From Rotaria macrura (taxonomy: Eukaryota; Rotifera; Eurotatoria; Philodinida; Philodinidae): DNA of 64,000 nt. The stretch spans positions 1,452 to 65,451 of the forward strand of contig OENT01000270.1 of assembly GCA_900239685.1 (NCBI GenBank), in the 5' to 3' direction. The notes under the pieces are model-generated. The model worked only from the letters and a program-made list of their open reading frames with translations, searched no databases and was not told the origin of the DNA. Positions within the stretch are counted from its first letter, which is position 1; the number at the start of each line of letters is the position of its first letter. The position numbers were made by a program, and so were the translations under genes. Of the stretch, positions 47,177 to 60,300 are shown in pieces.

Positions 47177-50029
47177 TCGTGCATCATAATCGTTATCAAT
47201 TGCACCTTATTTCTAAATCTACTACTTGACGATCTTTGTTCAAACACTAAATTCATTTAAATATACTTTTCTAGTAAAAGAAAGCGCTGAGCAGTATCAT
47301 ACTGAAAAATGTTCACTTTTCCTGCGGAAGCAAACTACAGGATAGCATCGAATTCATTTACTGATTTCGTATCGCGTGATAGATTGTTTTTACACATACA
47401 AGTACTTGGACTCAAGAAGGGCTGTATGATATGAACCCACAGTTTTGGAGTTCGACTGATTACAACGTAAAACTAATGAACATCTGGTGTGAGTATCCGA
47501 AACTATTTAGTACATCAGTAATTAAATACGATTCAACTGTTGAATTCAGAAATGGCTATGTGGCCTAAAATTTCCTAGGGTTTCGTCGGGTCGGATTTTG
47601 CATTATTGAGGGTCTCGTGTTTCTTTATACGAGTGCAACTGTACAATATTATCAACGAAAGTTGAATTAATCTAGCAATCAATCATTTTTCTTTCGAGTT
47701 TACTGATACTAAGAAAACATCAGAGAATGCATATCAAGTAAGTGGGAAATTTGTAAACCGTCAAACATCAAAAGAAACTAAAGAAATTTTCTATACGATC
47801 TTTTTCTATTGATTTAATGTACGAATTCTGTATCGTTATGATTTTAGGGATGAAACATAGGTGAAATGAAGACCAGAATCCAAAGTGACAACCAATAGCA
47901 AAAATGTCGAAAGTTATGAGGACCTTGGAGAACGAACGAGAAAAAATACCATATTCGCGTGTGTAGGAAATTTTCAATAACAATGTTAGAGAACGAAACG
48001 GGGTATACTTATTGGGTATACTTTTGTGAAGATCATATAAGCTTATGAAGAAAATAGGGAGTGTAAACTGTAGGACGACATTTTTTTGATCTCGACGCGT
48101 TTCATGGCAAAGGCAGACTAGAAGAATTTCTAAACATCGAAAAGTGAAATGTCAAAAATCGAAATTTTTAAATAAATTTGAACAGAAACGAACTTTTATT
48201 ATATTTTATGTATTAGCAATAAACTAATATATACTGTAGACAATAAGGAAGATAATCTTTTAACAATTCTCTTAACAGTCAATAAGAATTCAGAGAAGAA
48301 AATTTCATTATCTGTAGTCTACATTTTCATCTTCAAGAATTTGCTGTGTCTTTCTCTCATGTAGACTTTTTTCGACATATCGTTATGATTCTACCTTCTC
48401 CTTTTCGTAGTGTCATATTCTATGTTTGTGTATTCTGCAAATTCCGTAAATTCGTTCACCATTACGGAGATCTTACCTCATTCCCTCATTAAAGAAAATC
48501 GTAACTAGCTTTGATGCCATATTCGAGTTCCACATTTCAGTCCCGACAAAGTTTTTTCGATATTTTGTCACCTAACCAAGTGAACTAAACTATTAATCTT
48601 GTCCTTCAAAAAAAAAACAATCCCAAAACAATTTTCTTACTACTACTTCAATCGTATTCGGTGAAATCTTCTCAAAACACTAAATTCTCAATTAATAATG
48701 CATTCAGTTTCTTGTGTTCGATGTTTTTGTACAGTTCGGTAATCCTTTTTTTCATTTTGGTCTCATTTTTGTTATTGGAACACCAAGGATTAGTCTATAT
48801 CGTCGTATAAATGAGAGAATCATAGATTCACTATTTTCTATCAATCAATGAAATATAGCACGTATTCGAATCCCATTCTATTAATATATGATTTTCACGA
48901 ACTGTACTTGTTTCATACAAGGCTCTCTATTAAATATCCCACAGCAAGTTGTTGTCATTCTGGTGGATTGGAATTATATGACTGTAAAAGATTGATTTTT
49001 GATTGATCACGAGTCAACTTGTTCTATTCGAGTTCGATTGACATATGAATATAATTGTTTATATCACTGATTGTGGCAGCAATTTCATTAAAGCTTTTCT
49101 ATCAAACAAAATTGTCACTTCTAGACATCAAATAAATCAATATATTCATTTTTTATAGTAGTTTGCTCCAACACCAGAGTTTATACATATTTCAGTCTGC
49201 AGTGTCTATTGCTATTCTTGTTGAAGTTGTTTTCTATATTCATTGACACGTACATAAATATATATGTAACTGATAAATCTAGTCAATTTAGAATCTAACG
49301 AAGAAAATTGTTTTCGTGTTTACAAACAACTTTCCTTGCAGTTATACATGCACAGCAGGTTAAATGTGGACAAATAACAAATTGATACCATACATCATGC
49401 TCGAAAAGTGACACAGCAAAATCAATATGCTGTGTAAAAAATTCATCTTGTATTTTTAAAACTCTTGACCGATGACAATATTTTCATTCGTTACGGAGAA
49501 AAAATAGGAACAAGAAGAATCGTTTACTGAAAGTTAAGAAATAGTCTGATTAGACATGTACTCATCATATACCAATTTTACGAAAGCAAAACAAGTCACC
49601 ACAACTGCGAAGCGGACACATGAAAATATCACTGTATCTATGTCGCGATAATAAAATCTCTCACATCCCTTTGATCGTATGAGTATTCTTTCGATTCGTT
49701 TGAATAGTATTTTGCATTAATTTTCAATTGATAATTTAATTCAATATTCGCGCAGAGACACGATGGGTTTGAAAATATGAGAAAAAAGATCTGCCGTGAA
49801 ATATGTCAATAGTGAAAGGAAAATTCACATTTTATAAAGATAAGAATAAATAAACAGAATAAGAAGAATGAACGACAGAGGCAAGAAAAAAACGAGTAGA
49901 AATATAAATATAAATATAGATTCGGTTTGTTGCTTACTTTTGATGAAAATGTTCTCTTTAAAATGGATGAGGAAAATCAAGGTTATCATCTATCTTAACC
50001 ATAAAACAAAAGATTATAACAAGTAATTT
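47177..50029. other. Gene-poor stretch
   Basis: AT-rich DNA without supported genes. The frame at 47768-47983 is Ile/Phe/Ser-rich and lacks motifs. The right end is the 3' UTR of the GalNAc-transferase gene. Confidence 0.5.
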
Positions 50030-53000
50030 TCAATAATAAAACTCTCTCCAGGTCCATTTTTGTGATTGCTTTTCGTTGTCACATTTCCCTAGTTTTAAAC
50101 TTTTGCCATCGGCTTCCATACATAACTGTTCCTTATTACTGCGAATTTGTTGTGTTGACTAAGAAACAAAAAGCCAAATTGAAATGAAAAATATTTCGTT
50201 TTTTCTTCGTAGAAAAACTTTTATCTTGAAATCTGACTTACATTATCCCATTGCCATTCACCGATTGGATCCCATCGACCATTGTGATCCAAACAGAACT
50301 TTTTCTTTACGATATCATGATCCGATATAAAACAATGTTCACCGGATGAAAATTCACCTCCTTCATTCAAACGCCAAGCAGCCTGTAAACAATAAATGTA
50401 AAATAAAATGTAACGATTCATCGTTGTATATAAAAAGAAAACATCAAAAAGGAAAAAGCAAAGAATATGCGATGGGTTTTTCTATTTGTGCCATAAAACC
50501 AAACGCTCGAAACTAGGGGTGCAACAAATCTAAGATCTTGAGATTTCGTGCAAATAGATTTGGATTTGGGTTTGGTCTTAAATTATCCGAATCTGATGAG
50601 AATTTTCAATATTAAGTCTCAGAAGAGAGAGAAGAGTATAAATTCTTAGAGGTTGATATAAAACTGTTTCGGTTTGGTACAGATTTGGGTTTGGATTTGG
50701 GATTGAGATTTGGTTTCAATGTAGCACGACTACAAAATTTGATTGATGCTAGATCGAAAACAAATCCCAAATCTAAGACCCAAATTCTAGTCCAAACCCC
50801 AAATTCCAAATCTAAGCTGAAAAAAGTAATATAAAGAATCCTATGATCAAAATTTAGAAGAAATCCACAGTGAGGAACTCAGTTCTAACCATACCCAAAA
50901 TCCAAATCTCAAATCCATTCAAGATTTGTTGCACCCCTACTCGAAACAATCTAAAGTGTGTTATGTCAATACTTATATTTGATTATCGAGTAGGTTTTAA
51001 TACAAAATTTATTGTTCCTGGTAACAGTTCAATTGATCCTATACATGGTTCTTACTAGCTTATATTCCTATGTGTATCAGCAATTTAAATATTAGTTCTT
51101 TCAAAAGTTTACTACTTCATATTCAACGACTTCGTATGTGATCGAAAAGAATATGAAGCGTTTGGTTAAAATTCGCCTCCACCGAAACAAAGAGGATGTA
51201 TAGGTGAAATTGATAAACTACTTCAAATCGAAAAGGACTATTAGTCAGCAAAATAAATAGATTTGTCATTTTGGAAAAACCTTTATTGATGATATCTCAA
51301 GGGTAATGTCATGATTGTTAATATCAAAATCTGAATACTCTATCTATACGATATATACGGAAAACTTGAGTCAATTCCTCACTTACAGTGGTCAGATATC
51401 TTCAAGGGAAGTCTCTTCTTCATCACAAGAACCTTGTTAGCCCTCTCTTTCATCTGCTTGTTGTAAGAGTCTTTCACAATTCAGTAAAACAGATGATAAA
51501 GATATTAATCACATTGTGCTTCAAATGCTATTATTGCAGAAATTATCTCAATGATTAGGCAGTCTTGAAATCCTTTCAATTCTAGGATTCTGTAAAATTA
51601 GTTATTCTCTATTCAGACGATGGCAATTATAATTTCTTATATTGTCAATGTATCTAGATTTTTTATGTGAAATAGAAAAACATGCTGACAATTGATAGTA
51701 TTTAGAATCTAAAGGATTGAATTAAATTTGAAATGTTATTACTTTAGGAAGGATATCAAAAGCACACATCGTTCTATTTCATTTTCACATTTAAAATTTT
51801 GACTCAATGATAAATGGATAGGGCACAAAACAGGATTTACAGAGTACAATCACTGTAACTATTTTGGTTTCTTTTTCTTACAAAAACGTTTGTCTCATTT
51901 CTAATGGAACACTTATTCAAGGTCTGTTTATTTTCATTACCTTTTCTTTTTTTTTCCTTATATAGACTAAGAATAGATGAATCACTGAGGTTACTATAAA
52001 GACCAAACGTAATCAGTCAAGCAAAACAAAAACAAATTCTATGTATTCACCAATCCTATCATATATGGATCAATAATTCTTTTCAACCATTTCTAGAATA
52101 CCATAAAACGCACTCTTCTCATTAGATTAGTTCCTCTCACTAGAAAATCATACCCGTCCAAAACAAGTAGCAACACCAATAGGTTGACCAAACGAAGCAC
52201 CAAGATCATTTAAACAAACTTTATGTTCCACATTTTGACACTAAAATTTTGCAATTATACATATACATATACATTTTTTTAGTTGTTTTTATAGTTTTTG
52301 ATATTCCTTACTTCACCCCAAACAACATTTTTTGATGGTGGTGGAAATTTTTCTAAAACGTCATATGCTATATTTTCCATAAACCATTTAAATGGTTTAC
52401 ATTGTAGTTTTTCTCGAAGTTTTTTCCTCTCGGATATATCACCATAATCTAGGTTACGTATAGCTGGTTCACGTCTATAATAATATTCAGCATATTCATC
52501 CATCCATACATGAGCTAAGCGTAAATGATTAATTGATGTTTGATATGGGCTAGCACCGGGCACGTATGATCCATGATTTCGAGGACCACGATAGGCGTGT
52601 GCAACATGTGAACATGGTACCCATTCAACAACGCCGCCACATTGCCAGACTTTGAATGAGAGTTCATATCTAAAATCTCAATCGATATTTACAAATGACG
52701 AAGACATCCTGAAATATCACACATACTGTTCGGCGCCCCATACTCGAATGCCTGGATCGTATGCACCTAATTCAAAAAACCATTGACGATCGATAGCTAA
52801 TAAACCGCCAGCATGAGTTGGTGACCTAAAAATTAACAATATATACATCTATTGAATACAAGCAAGCTGAATGCAATTTTTACCAATAAGGTTCCGATGA
52901 ATATTTTCTTTTTTTGGCTTCTTGTGGTGGTATTTGAGTTTCTTTATATAAAAATCCCCACTCCCACACGCCACGGAATTGAGATGTACCATATATATTT

Positions 53001-55072
53001 ACGTGTTCTAAAGTATTCCATTCAAGTCCATCAACAATGGGAACAGCCAATGCTTTTCGATTAATTGCGATACGTGTTAACAATGGAGGAAGCCAATTAA
53101 TAACCTAGTAGAAAACAGTGGTTTGCAATTTACATAGTTTTTATTAAATACGATTCAAAATAAATTCTAACATTTAGTACCGAAAACGTGCCACTCAACA
53201 AACTTTACTAATGTCATACTTCAAAAAAAAACAGCCATTGTCACATACACTCATATTTTAGTTTGGCAAACATTATGCTAGTAGATTTTTGTTAGTTACA
53301 TATGTCAAAATAAGTTTAAGAACATACGCATTCACAATGAGCATCAAGGATGACAATAACATCGCCAATTGATTTTTGAGCACCGATCGTACGTGCTTCA
53401 ATAAGACCAACACGTTTTCCCGTGCGATAAAGTTTCACAAGACCGTCCCAACGTTTTATATAATTTTCTAACGGTTGTAGTAAGGAAGCTAAAATGAAAA
53501 ACATTCCAATAGAATCAGTGTTTATCGATCGAAAACGACTCTTCCACCACGCTCATCTTCACATTGGAGAAGTTCTTAACCTTGCAACAAAAAAAAAATA
53601 ACATTTCCTGTTTTAAATCGTGTAACCTTTTCTTTATTGAATTATGACCAAAGCATATTAGCAGGAGAATAACGATTACGAAAGAATAGAGAAAAATGTA
53701 ATGGGTTATATACGGCTAAAGTAAATATATTCTCGTCGAACGAAATAGAAGTTATTGTCAACAATAATCCTTTAAAAAGAAATCTAAATGTTAAACTTCA
53801 TATTCGTCAAAGAATTTTATTTAACTTTAAGACGATTGAATTCTAATCAAAGTTTTCTACGAAACCTCAATTTGATCTGATGAAGTCATTTCACTTTTTA
53901 CAATGATTGCTGTTGTTATCCATGACTCATTTTTTCGTTGAATGATATACAACGTTATGTTTTACAAAGGAGAAACTCATAGTATTCGGAAATGTGCCTT
54001 CTAGAAAAATCAAGCACAGTTACAATCTCTAATAAATAATTTGGAAGAAACTACTGATCATACTAATTATGTACAAAGAACTCTTCGCTCTATCATTATT
54101 TATAATCGAAATATTGCTCATCTTAATTTGACTTGAGTTTATCATTGCGCTAAGATTCATCGTCAATCTGTTTGTCCATTAACTAAAAAAACATTGGTTC
54201 ACGACAGTTAAACTACAGTCTCTATAGGTATTTCTATATTTAAAGTCGGATGACAATATAGATATATGAAAATTTTTCTTTCGATTTCATACCATCAGTA
54301 CTACCATCATCGACAAGAACAACTTCTTTCAACAGCTCTCGTGGTGATGTATTAATGATACTATGCACAGTACGTAAGAGAACACCCGATCCTTCATCGT
54401 AGAAGACAAGAATGACAGAAGCTGTTGGTAATTCTTTTGTACTTGGATAAATCCAATTTTTACATCTAAATGAATAAAAACACAACAAGAGCCAATCAAT
54501 CATTGTCGAATAATAATAATAATAATAATTATTATTATTATTAGACATACTCTTCTGGTCTAGTATCTTTTATACGTCTGTCCATAGATATTTTATCTGA
54601 AGCAACCATGTTAAAACCGTAAGTTGAAATTGTTTGTTTTGCGGCTGCTTCTTCTTCAGGTGAAAGTTTGACAGCCTCCCCTTTTTGTTAAATATTTTAC
54701 AAATGATAATTCAATGCGTCCGTAAAATTATTATTTACCTCCTTCTCCTGGACCTGTCCTCTTTGGTAAATCGGTTGGTTCATAATTGCCTAATGAATCA
54801 CTCATTTTCGGTTGTAAATTAAGGCTTTTAAATTGATCGACGGGTTCCACGACGATTTCAGTCTTCATGTTCTAAGTAGAACATAAAATCGACTCTAACT
54901 TCAAGTGAAAAATATTCATTTTTCTGCTTACATCATGCTTATTAAGATTGATGAATTCAGGAATAACTTCATCATCCTTAACTTCAAGTTTGTACATTAG
55001 GAATGGGATCACAAGAATAAGACAAACGAGAACAATTATAAAACGAAGTGTGCGTCCGAGGCGGATCCGCAT
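50030..55072 (-). CDS. Polypeptide N-acetylgalactosaminyltransferase, GALNT7-like
   Basis: Eleven exons join in frame to about 550 residues. A short cytoplasmic basic end ([10 protein letters not shown]) precedes a signal-anchor ([19 protein letters not shown]), typical of Golgi type II enzymes. The stem contains [12 protein letters not shown] and TRPEECKNW, near-identical in layout to vertebrate GALNT7. The GT-A catalytic half follows with [22 protein letters not shown] and DAHCEC (the D-x-H metal site). Then comes the Gal/GalNAc-T motif [20 protein letters not shown] with VWGAEQYELSFK, then [22 protein letters not shown]-terminal ricin-type lectin domain ends in [10 protein letters not shown]. 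It adds GalNAc to Ser/Thr, starting or extending mucin-type O-glycosylation; vertebrate GALNT7 prefers already glycosylated peptides. The intron between the lectin exons (about 50.38-52.16 kb) holds a hAT MITE. Start is the only Met before the anchor. Confidence 0.92.
50506..50947. mobile_element. hAT-type MITE (426 bp) in a GALNT intron
   Basis: The perfect 18-bp terminal inverted repeat TAGGGGTGCAACAAATCT starts at 50514 and its complement ends at 50939. Both ends are flanked by CTCGAAAC (50506-50513 and 50940-50947), a perfect 8-bp target duplication. TAGGGGTG ends plus 8-bp duplication define hAT. The interior is degenerate ATTTGG/TTTGGG-type sequence with no transposase frame. Confidence 0.92.
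54511..54543. repeat. Self-complementary (TAA)n(TTA)n microsatellite in a short intron
   Basis: A run of TAA triplets switches at its centre to TTA triplets, so the RNA can fold into a near-perfect hairpin. It fills over a third of the 85-bp intron (54466-54550) between GALNT exons 3 and 4. Confidence 0.9.
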
Positions 55073-55527
55073 TTTCGATAATAATCAAATTCAACAGTCT
55101 TCGAAAGTTACCTGGCCTACCGCTCACGCTCACCTATCCTTGTATTCTTATTGAATAATTAGCATTCACAAATACGGGTTCTCGTTCACATAATTCATTT
55201 TAAGATGGCGCTAGAAGTTGATAGTTTTTTTAAAAGATAAAATGCATTTTACTATTAAAGAGTATCACATTTCAAATCATGAACTAGAGTTTCTTAAGTG
55301 CACACGATTGCTGACTACGAAACTTCTACCATTTTCCTAAGGGCAATCGGCTCTAAGACTTTCATACATGAATCTAGTACAAAATTTCAAACAGACTTGA
55401 CTTTAATTGATTGGTTGCAAATAAATTTCAAATTAGCAATATTGTACTGATTGAGTTTAGGAAAACGTAATGTATTAATTAATCGTACGTGCTCGATGAT
55501 ACTATCGAATCAGTAGAATTTATCATT
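55073..55527. other. Upstream region of the GALNT7-like gene
   Basis: Probable promoter and 5' UTR of the minus-strand GalNAc-transferase gene; no core promoter element could be assigned. No other coding signal. Confidence 0.45.
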
Positions 55528-55778
55528 CCCAGGTCGATCAAAACGGACCACCGTAAACAGCCGTAACAGTATCGTAAACGGTCGTTTTTACATCATATTC
55601 CACGGTTAAACGACTGTTTTAAGCCGTAAAACCCTCGTAAAGACAGCGTAATACTACCGTATTCTATAGAACATACGGACGTTATACTGACCCTATTAAA
55701 ACGGGAAGATACGACACGGTAACGGGCCGTATTTTTATTCGAATACGACCGTTTACGGATCGTTCTGCTCGACCTGGG
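55528..55778. mobile_element. Short inverted-repeat element (251 bp), family unassigned
   Basis: The ends start with CCCAGGTCGATCAAAACG at 55528; the complement of the right end reads CCCAGGTCGAGCAGAACG (right end at 55778), 16 of 18 matching. The interior is GC-richer than its surroundings and repeats CGTAAAC/GTTTACG-type words in both orientations. Flanking bases (ATT left, TTA right) show no clear target duplication. No coding capacity. Confidence 0.65.
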
Positions 55779-57136
55779 TTAAATTTCAGATACTATAAAT
55801 ATCATATTAGAGCATGATTGCAAAATTAACGAATACATATCAGTTAGAGCTTTTATTGCATTGACATACAACGGCTAGGTTGTTTTCAGATTATCGTATT
55901 TATTCAAGAAGAACTTAGAAAACAGGCTATTTTCTAAAAATATATAATCTGTCATTTGTCTCTATAATCACTAATGATGGCACTTCGTAAGTTAGTTCGA
56001 AACAAAAAAATTCACAGTAACCATCTTGAGAGAGATTCATGTATCATTTATCTTAACATATAGTAATAGTTTAGATTTAACTAGATTATCGTATGATGAT
56101 AGATACAAATTAGCACATCATACTCTATCAAGTACCTTCATTTTCTGATCGAGAGAGATTGATTATCTTTCTATTAGCCATAGTTACATGATGTTCGAGA
56201 AAGTCATTTATGCTCGTCGATATCAATTATAGCTATTTACCACATATTTACACTCATTGCATCCTAGATTTGCCATGATAGAATCGGCACGTACTCACTA
56301 ACAGCTCACCCATTGTGCTCTGATCGCACGTGTACATTCGATAGAAAGCCGAAACAAAGACAGAAATTCCTAGCTTTCTTGAAAATATATCAATATTTTT
56401 GAGTACGTATTGTACATAAGAATGTGTCAATGAAAAAGAAATTTTAAAATATAGTAAAAACGATCGATAAATATGACATCACTTTCATACATAGTCAAAT
56501 GTAGAAGAATACACCGTATTTTGATGTTATCGTATACGAATTAACTAAACAAGATCCTTACTGTGTATTTTAAGCGTTCTAACTCTCTATTAATTATTTC
56601 GAACTGACATTCTACTCCAGCGATCTAATAATAGATACTTTCTTAATTATTTTTGACAATTTCTTGTCCCATTCATAAGCTTTACGATACTTCTACCTAG
56701 TATAGAATCGAGATATATTGAGTAGGAACAAAGTCGAATGTTGTTGAATATGCAAGTCTGTAATTTCTCCTCGTATGCCGTATTTTAGTTGACAGATCTG
56801 TTCGTTGTAAGCTTGAAGTTCATTGAATAAAAACTTATTCTCATTTACTATGTAATGACACGCTTCAGGCATAGAAATTCTATGGGAATAGAAGAATTAT
56901 GATGAACTTAAATAGAATGGTTAGCATATCGATTGCTTTTGTCGAAGCAGAAATAAATCATCTTATCTAGTGAGAGAAGAAATTCTAACTATTAAACAGT
57001 ATACATAAATTCACTTTTTCTAGTAGTTAATCTACTAAAACTTATGAGACCATTGCTGTGTGCTCTGAATATTCGATTGGATATTTAGTATCTATAAGTT
57101 TTAAAGTTTGCAGCACGGCTTGATTTTAGTACCATA
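55779..57136. other. Intergenic, no gene seen
   Basis: AT-rich DNA between two short inverted-repeat elements. No coding-like frame or RNA gene recognised. Confidence 0.5.
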
Positions 57137-57309
57137 ACAAAATAGGGGTCTACGAAAATTGATCGAACGAAAATTGATCGTGCTAAATTGGTCGATACGA
57201 AAATTAATCGAAACGAAAATTGGTCGAGAAACGTGTAATAATGTCATTTCTCGACCAATTTAGCACGATCAATTTTCGTTCGATCAATTTTCGCTCTCCC
57301 ACAAAATAG
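57137..57309. mobile_element. 155-bp foldback MITE with 43-bp perfect inverted arms
   Basis: Arms 57153-57195 and 57251-57293 are exact reverse complements over 43 bp, separated by 55 bp. The arms and spacer are built from an approximately 16-bp unit close to CGAAAATTGATCGAA. The element (57146-57300, GGG...CCC ends) is flanked by ACAAAATAG at 57137-57145 and 57301-57309, a perfect 9-bp target duplication. A 9-bp duplication is typical of Mutator-like elements; the family call is inference. Confidence 0.85.
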
Positions 57310-60300
57310 ATTTCTTAGTGAAAGTCTGAAACAAAGAACTACTTCATTGACAGCAGTTGTGTTGATGAGCATGGTACTTTTATTGAAATGCTTGCTACGA
57401 AATATAATTCAAATATTCACAAGGATATGATGAGTATTGCTAGTTGTCATAGTCAATCAGTATTTGAATTCATTCTTCCATTCTTTTGGCAATTTCTAGC
57501 TCGTCAGTGGTATAAAAGTCTTCTCTGATAATATCCATCATTCGAGTATTTGTTTTTCTCATCTATTCACAAGACCAAATAAACTTCAGTCTTGTTTTTA
57601 TCTCTTCTTTAGATTCATATTTCGTGCAATTTTGTTCGTTTGAATCCATGTTGATTGTGAAGTGTCGTAAATTACGGTTTAGGTAGAAACTTGCTATTCT
57701 ATTCACCCGTTCCAAAGAATGCCATGCAACGGCAGATGATGAACGTTGCCATTTTCGTTAAAACTCAACGATAGTCTTCATCTACTTAGCTTCAATTGAT
57801 ACCTAGTTGATGAATAGAAACTATAGGAGAAAACATTGAACAGTGCTATTTTTCTACTATAGTTGTATCTAACTTTGCTCTATTTTTCATAAGCACAATC
57901 AAATCATAGTTATTGTATTTCGTTGGTCTACTTTTGCTTTAATTATTTGAACATAAATGCAGCAAAAAAAATTATGTTTGTGTTTGGCCAACTATATGAC
58001 ATTTTTTATGAACATTTCTTCAATATGAAACAGACAATAAGAGCAGTGAGTTCAATTTAGAATGAAGTAATCATAGGCTTTCGCCGTTGAATCAACTATT
58101 CTTTTTCTTCCTCATCCTGATTAGAGCTGTCAAATGAGACTAGTACTTTAAATGTATCTTCATGCCGTTTGTTGAATCGATAGATATGTTCTAGAACCGT
58201 TCGAATAAAACATTTTCCTTGAAATTTTTTGATTGATCAAAAGCATCTGAAGACAGTCTATTACAAATATTCTGAGTAGATGAGAAATTTATAATAGATG
58301 TCTCGGAAAAAAATTTTTATCTTGATGATTAACGTGCTTTCTTCAAACATGTATGATTGACGAAAATTTGTTTTTCACTAACCGAAGTGAGGTACTTGAC
58401 GATGTTACCGCCTATATTAAAAATATATGCTGGCCTTGTATTAAAATAATTTATTTCTCGTTTTGTTTTCTTGAAATTGAACCGTCAAGTATAGAAATAA
58501 TTTACAAGTACGTGACGAAAATAAAATAAAAACGAATTACAAAGTATTATAGCTCACAAAATTTGATTAAATTTTTATATTACTTAAAATTAACCTTTAA
58601 CGGTGCATACCCGTTTCGTCAAAAAAATTAAATTGTAATGAAAAACATCAGAATCAAAGCAACCAGCTTCATTGCTTTGATTGTCTTAAAAAATTATCTT
58701 CTAACTAAACTGATGACTAAAAATAGTTTAGCTATCTTAGTGATGTTTACTTTGAGAAATTTATAGATATATACAAGGGCAAAAAAAAAAGAGCTCGTTG
58801 TTTATGCAATACTTATTTAACTGAAAGAAACTTATTATATATTGTTTCAACAAAACGTAACAAATTAACTAAATCATTGATAATTTTCATTACAGATATC
58901 TATCTTTTCTATGAGTACCTAATATTATTCTCTGATAATCTTTTGTCACAACATATTTATTATTATTATGTATCTCCTTTCGCTAGTATAATTTTGAAAC
59001 ATCTAATTAAACAGGATATATATTCTTTCTCTCTCTCTCTCTCATTTGATTAAGTTTCACTTTGCGGCGAAACGGGAATGCACAAAAAATATTTCGACGA
59101 AACAGAAATACAAGAAGAAATAGAATTCGAGGAAACGTGAAAATCAATTAAGCTTTCGACGAAACGAGACCTAATCAATCATTGCTCCAAAGAAATCTTA
59201 TTAATAAAATCAATTTCTAAAGTCATGAGAAAGCTAAAACAGTTAGTAATACCATTCAGTTGATGGGAAACTTGTTGTTTCACGTACAACTGTAATAGAA
59301 ACAAGCGATTAGAACGAACTCTGCACATTTTGAATATTTCCAAATATTTATTCTTTGTGTTTTCATTCGAAACTATCAATGAACTGACCACTGACGCAAT
59401 GCGATTATTCAAATTTAGGGAGATACAGTTTCAGAATGCTATCAAAAGTAAATAAAAGAAACACTCCAAGATACTAACAATTATGTACAGTAGATCAGTT
59501 TTAATATTTATGTTTTCAAATCAGATTTGAATTATGGTACTTGAAATAATAGTGACGTACATTGATTTCACGATAAGTAAGAATGATATCAGATGCTTCT
59601 CTCATGAGATAACTAGAAAAAGTGTAGAATTTCGTTTAATTTACGGTTCCATTGAGTCTTGCGTTTGTCTCTGTTCACCACTAGAAGTTTTATCTTCATG
59701 AAATAGACTTTTAAATATTTATATGCCTCGGATCTTTAGTTATGTTGTCTTACAACTGCTAAATTGAAAAATGACGACTCTTTCAAATCAGTTTATTCTG
59801 TAGGTGTTGTGTGATCGTATTTCTTTCCATTTCTCAATGAAAGGATTATCAGAGTGCCTTAATGCAGCGTATCTGGCATGTATAGGATGAGTGTGAACAC
59901 AATGGTAATTTTTTTTACACAACGAAGTCATCTTTCGTGTTGATATTAGCTTTTAGTGACTCGCAGTCATGAAAGCAAGGACATCAGTTTCTTTGTTTTA
60001 TACGATCGAAATATTATATAAGTGATGGAAGAAGATCGAAGTTTGAATAACGGAATTACGTGTAGAAAATTAGTTTCTAAACAGAAATTATTATGCCGTA
60101 TGAATAAATACAATATTGTAATTCTTATCTGATCAATACTATGGAACAAATACATATATACATATAAACTTGCATATTAATCTCTTACCAATCACGTGCA
60201 GTGTTTTACGGCTAACCTCTATGTTGGACCTAGTTTTTTAAACACAATTTCTCTTTAGTTTAATATCTCATCACTTAGTCTACAGAAGACAAGTCTGAAT

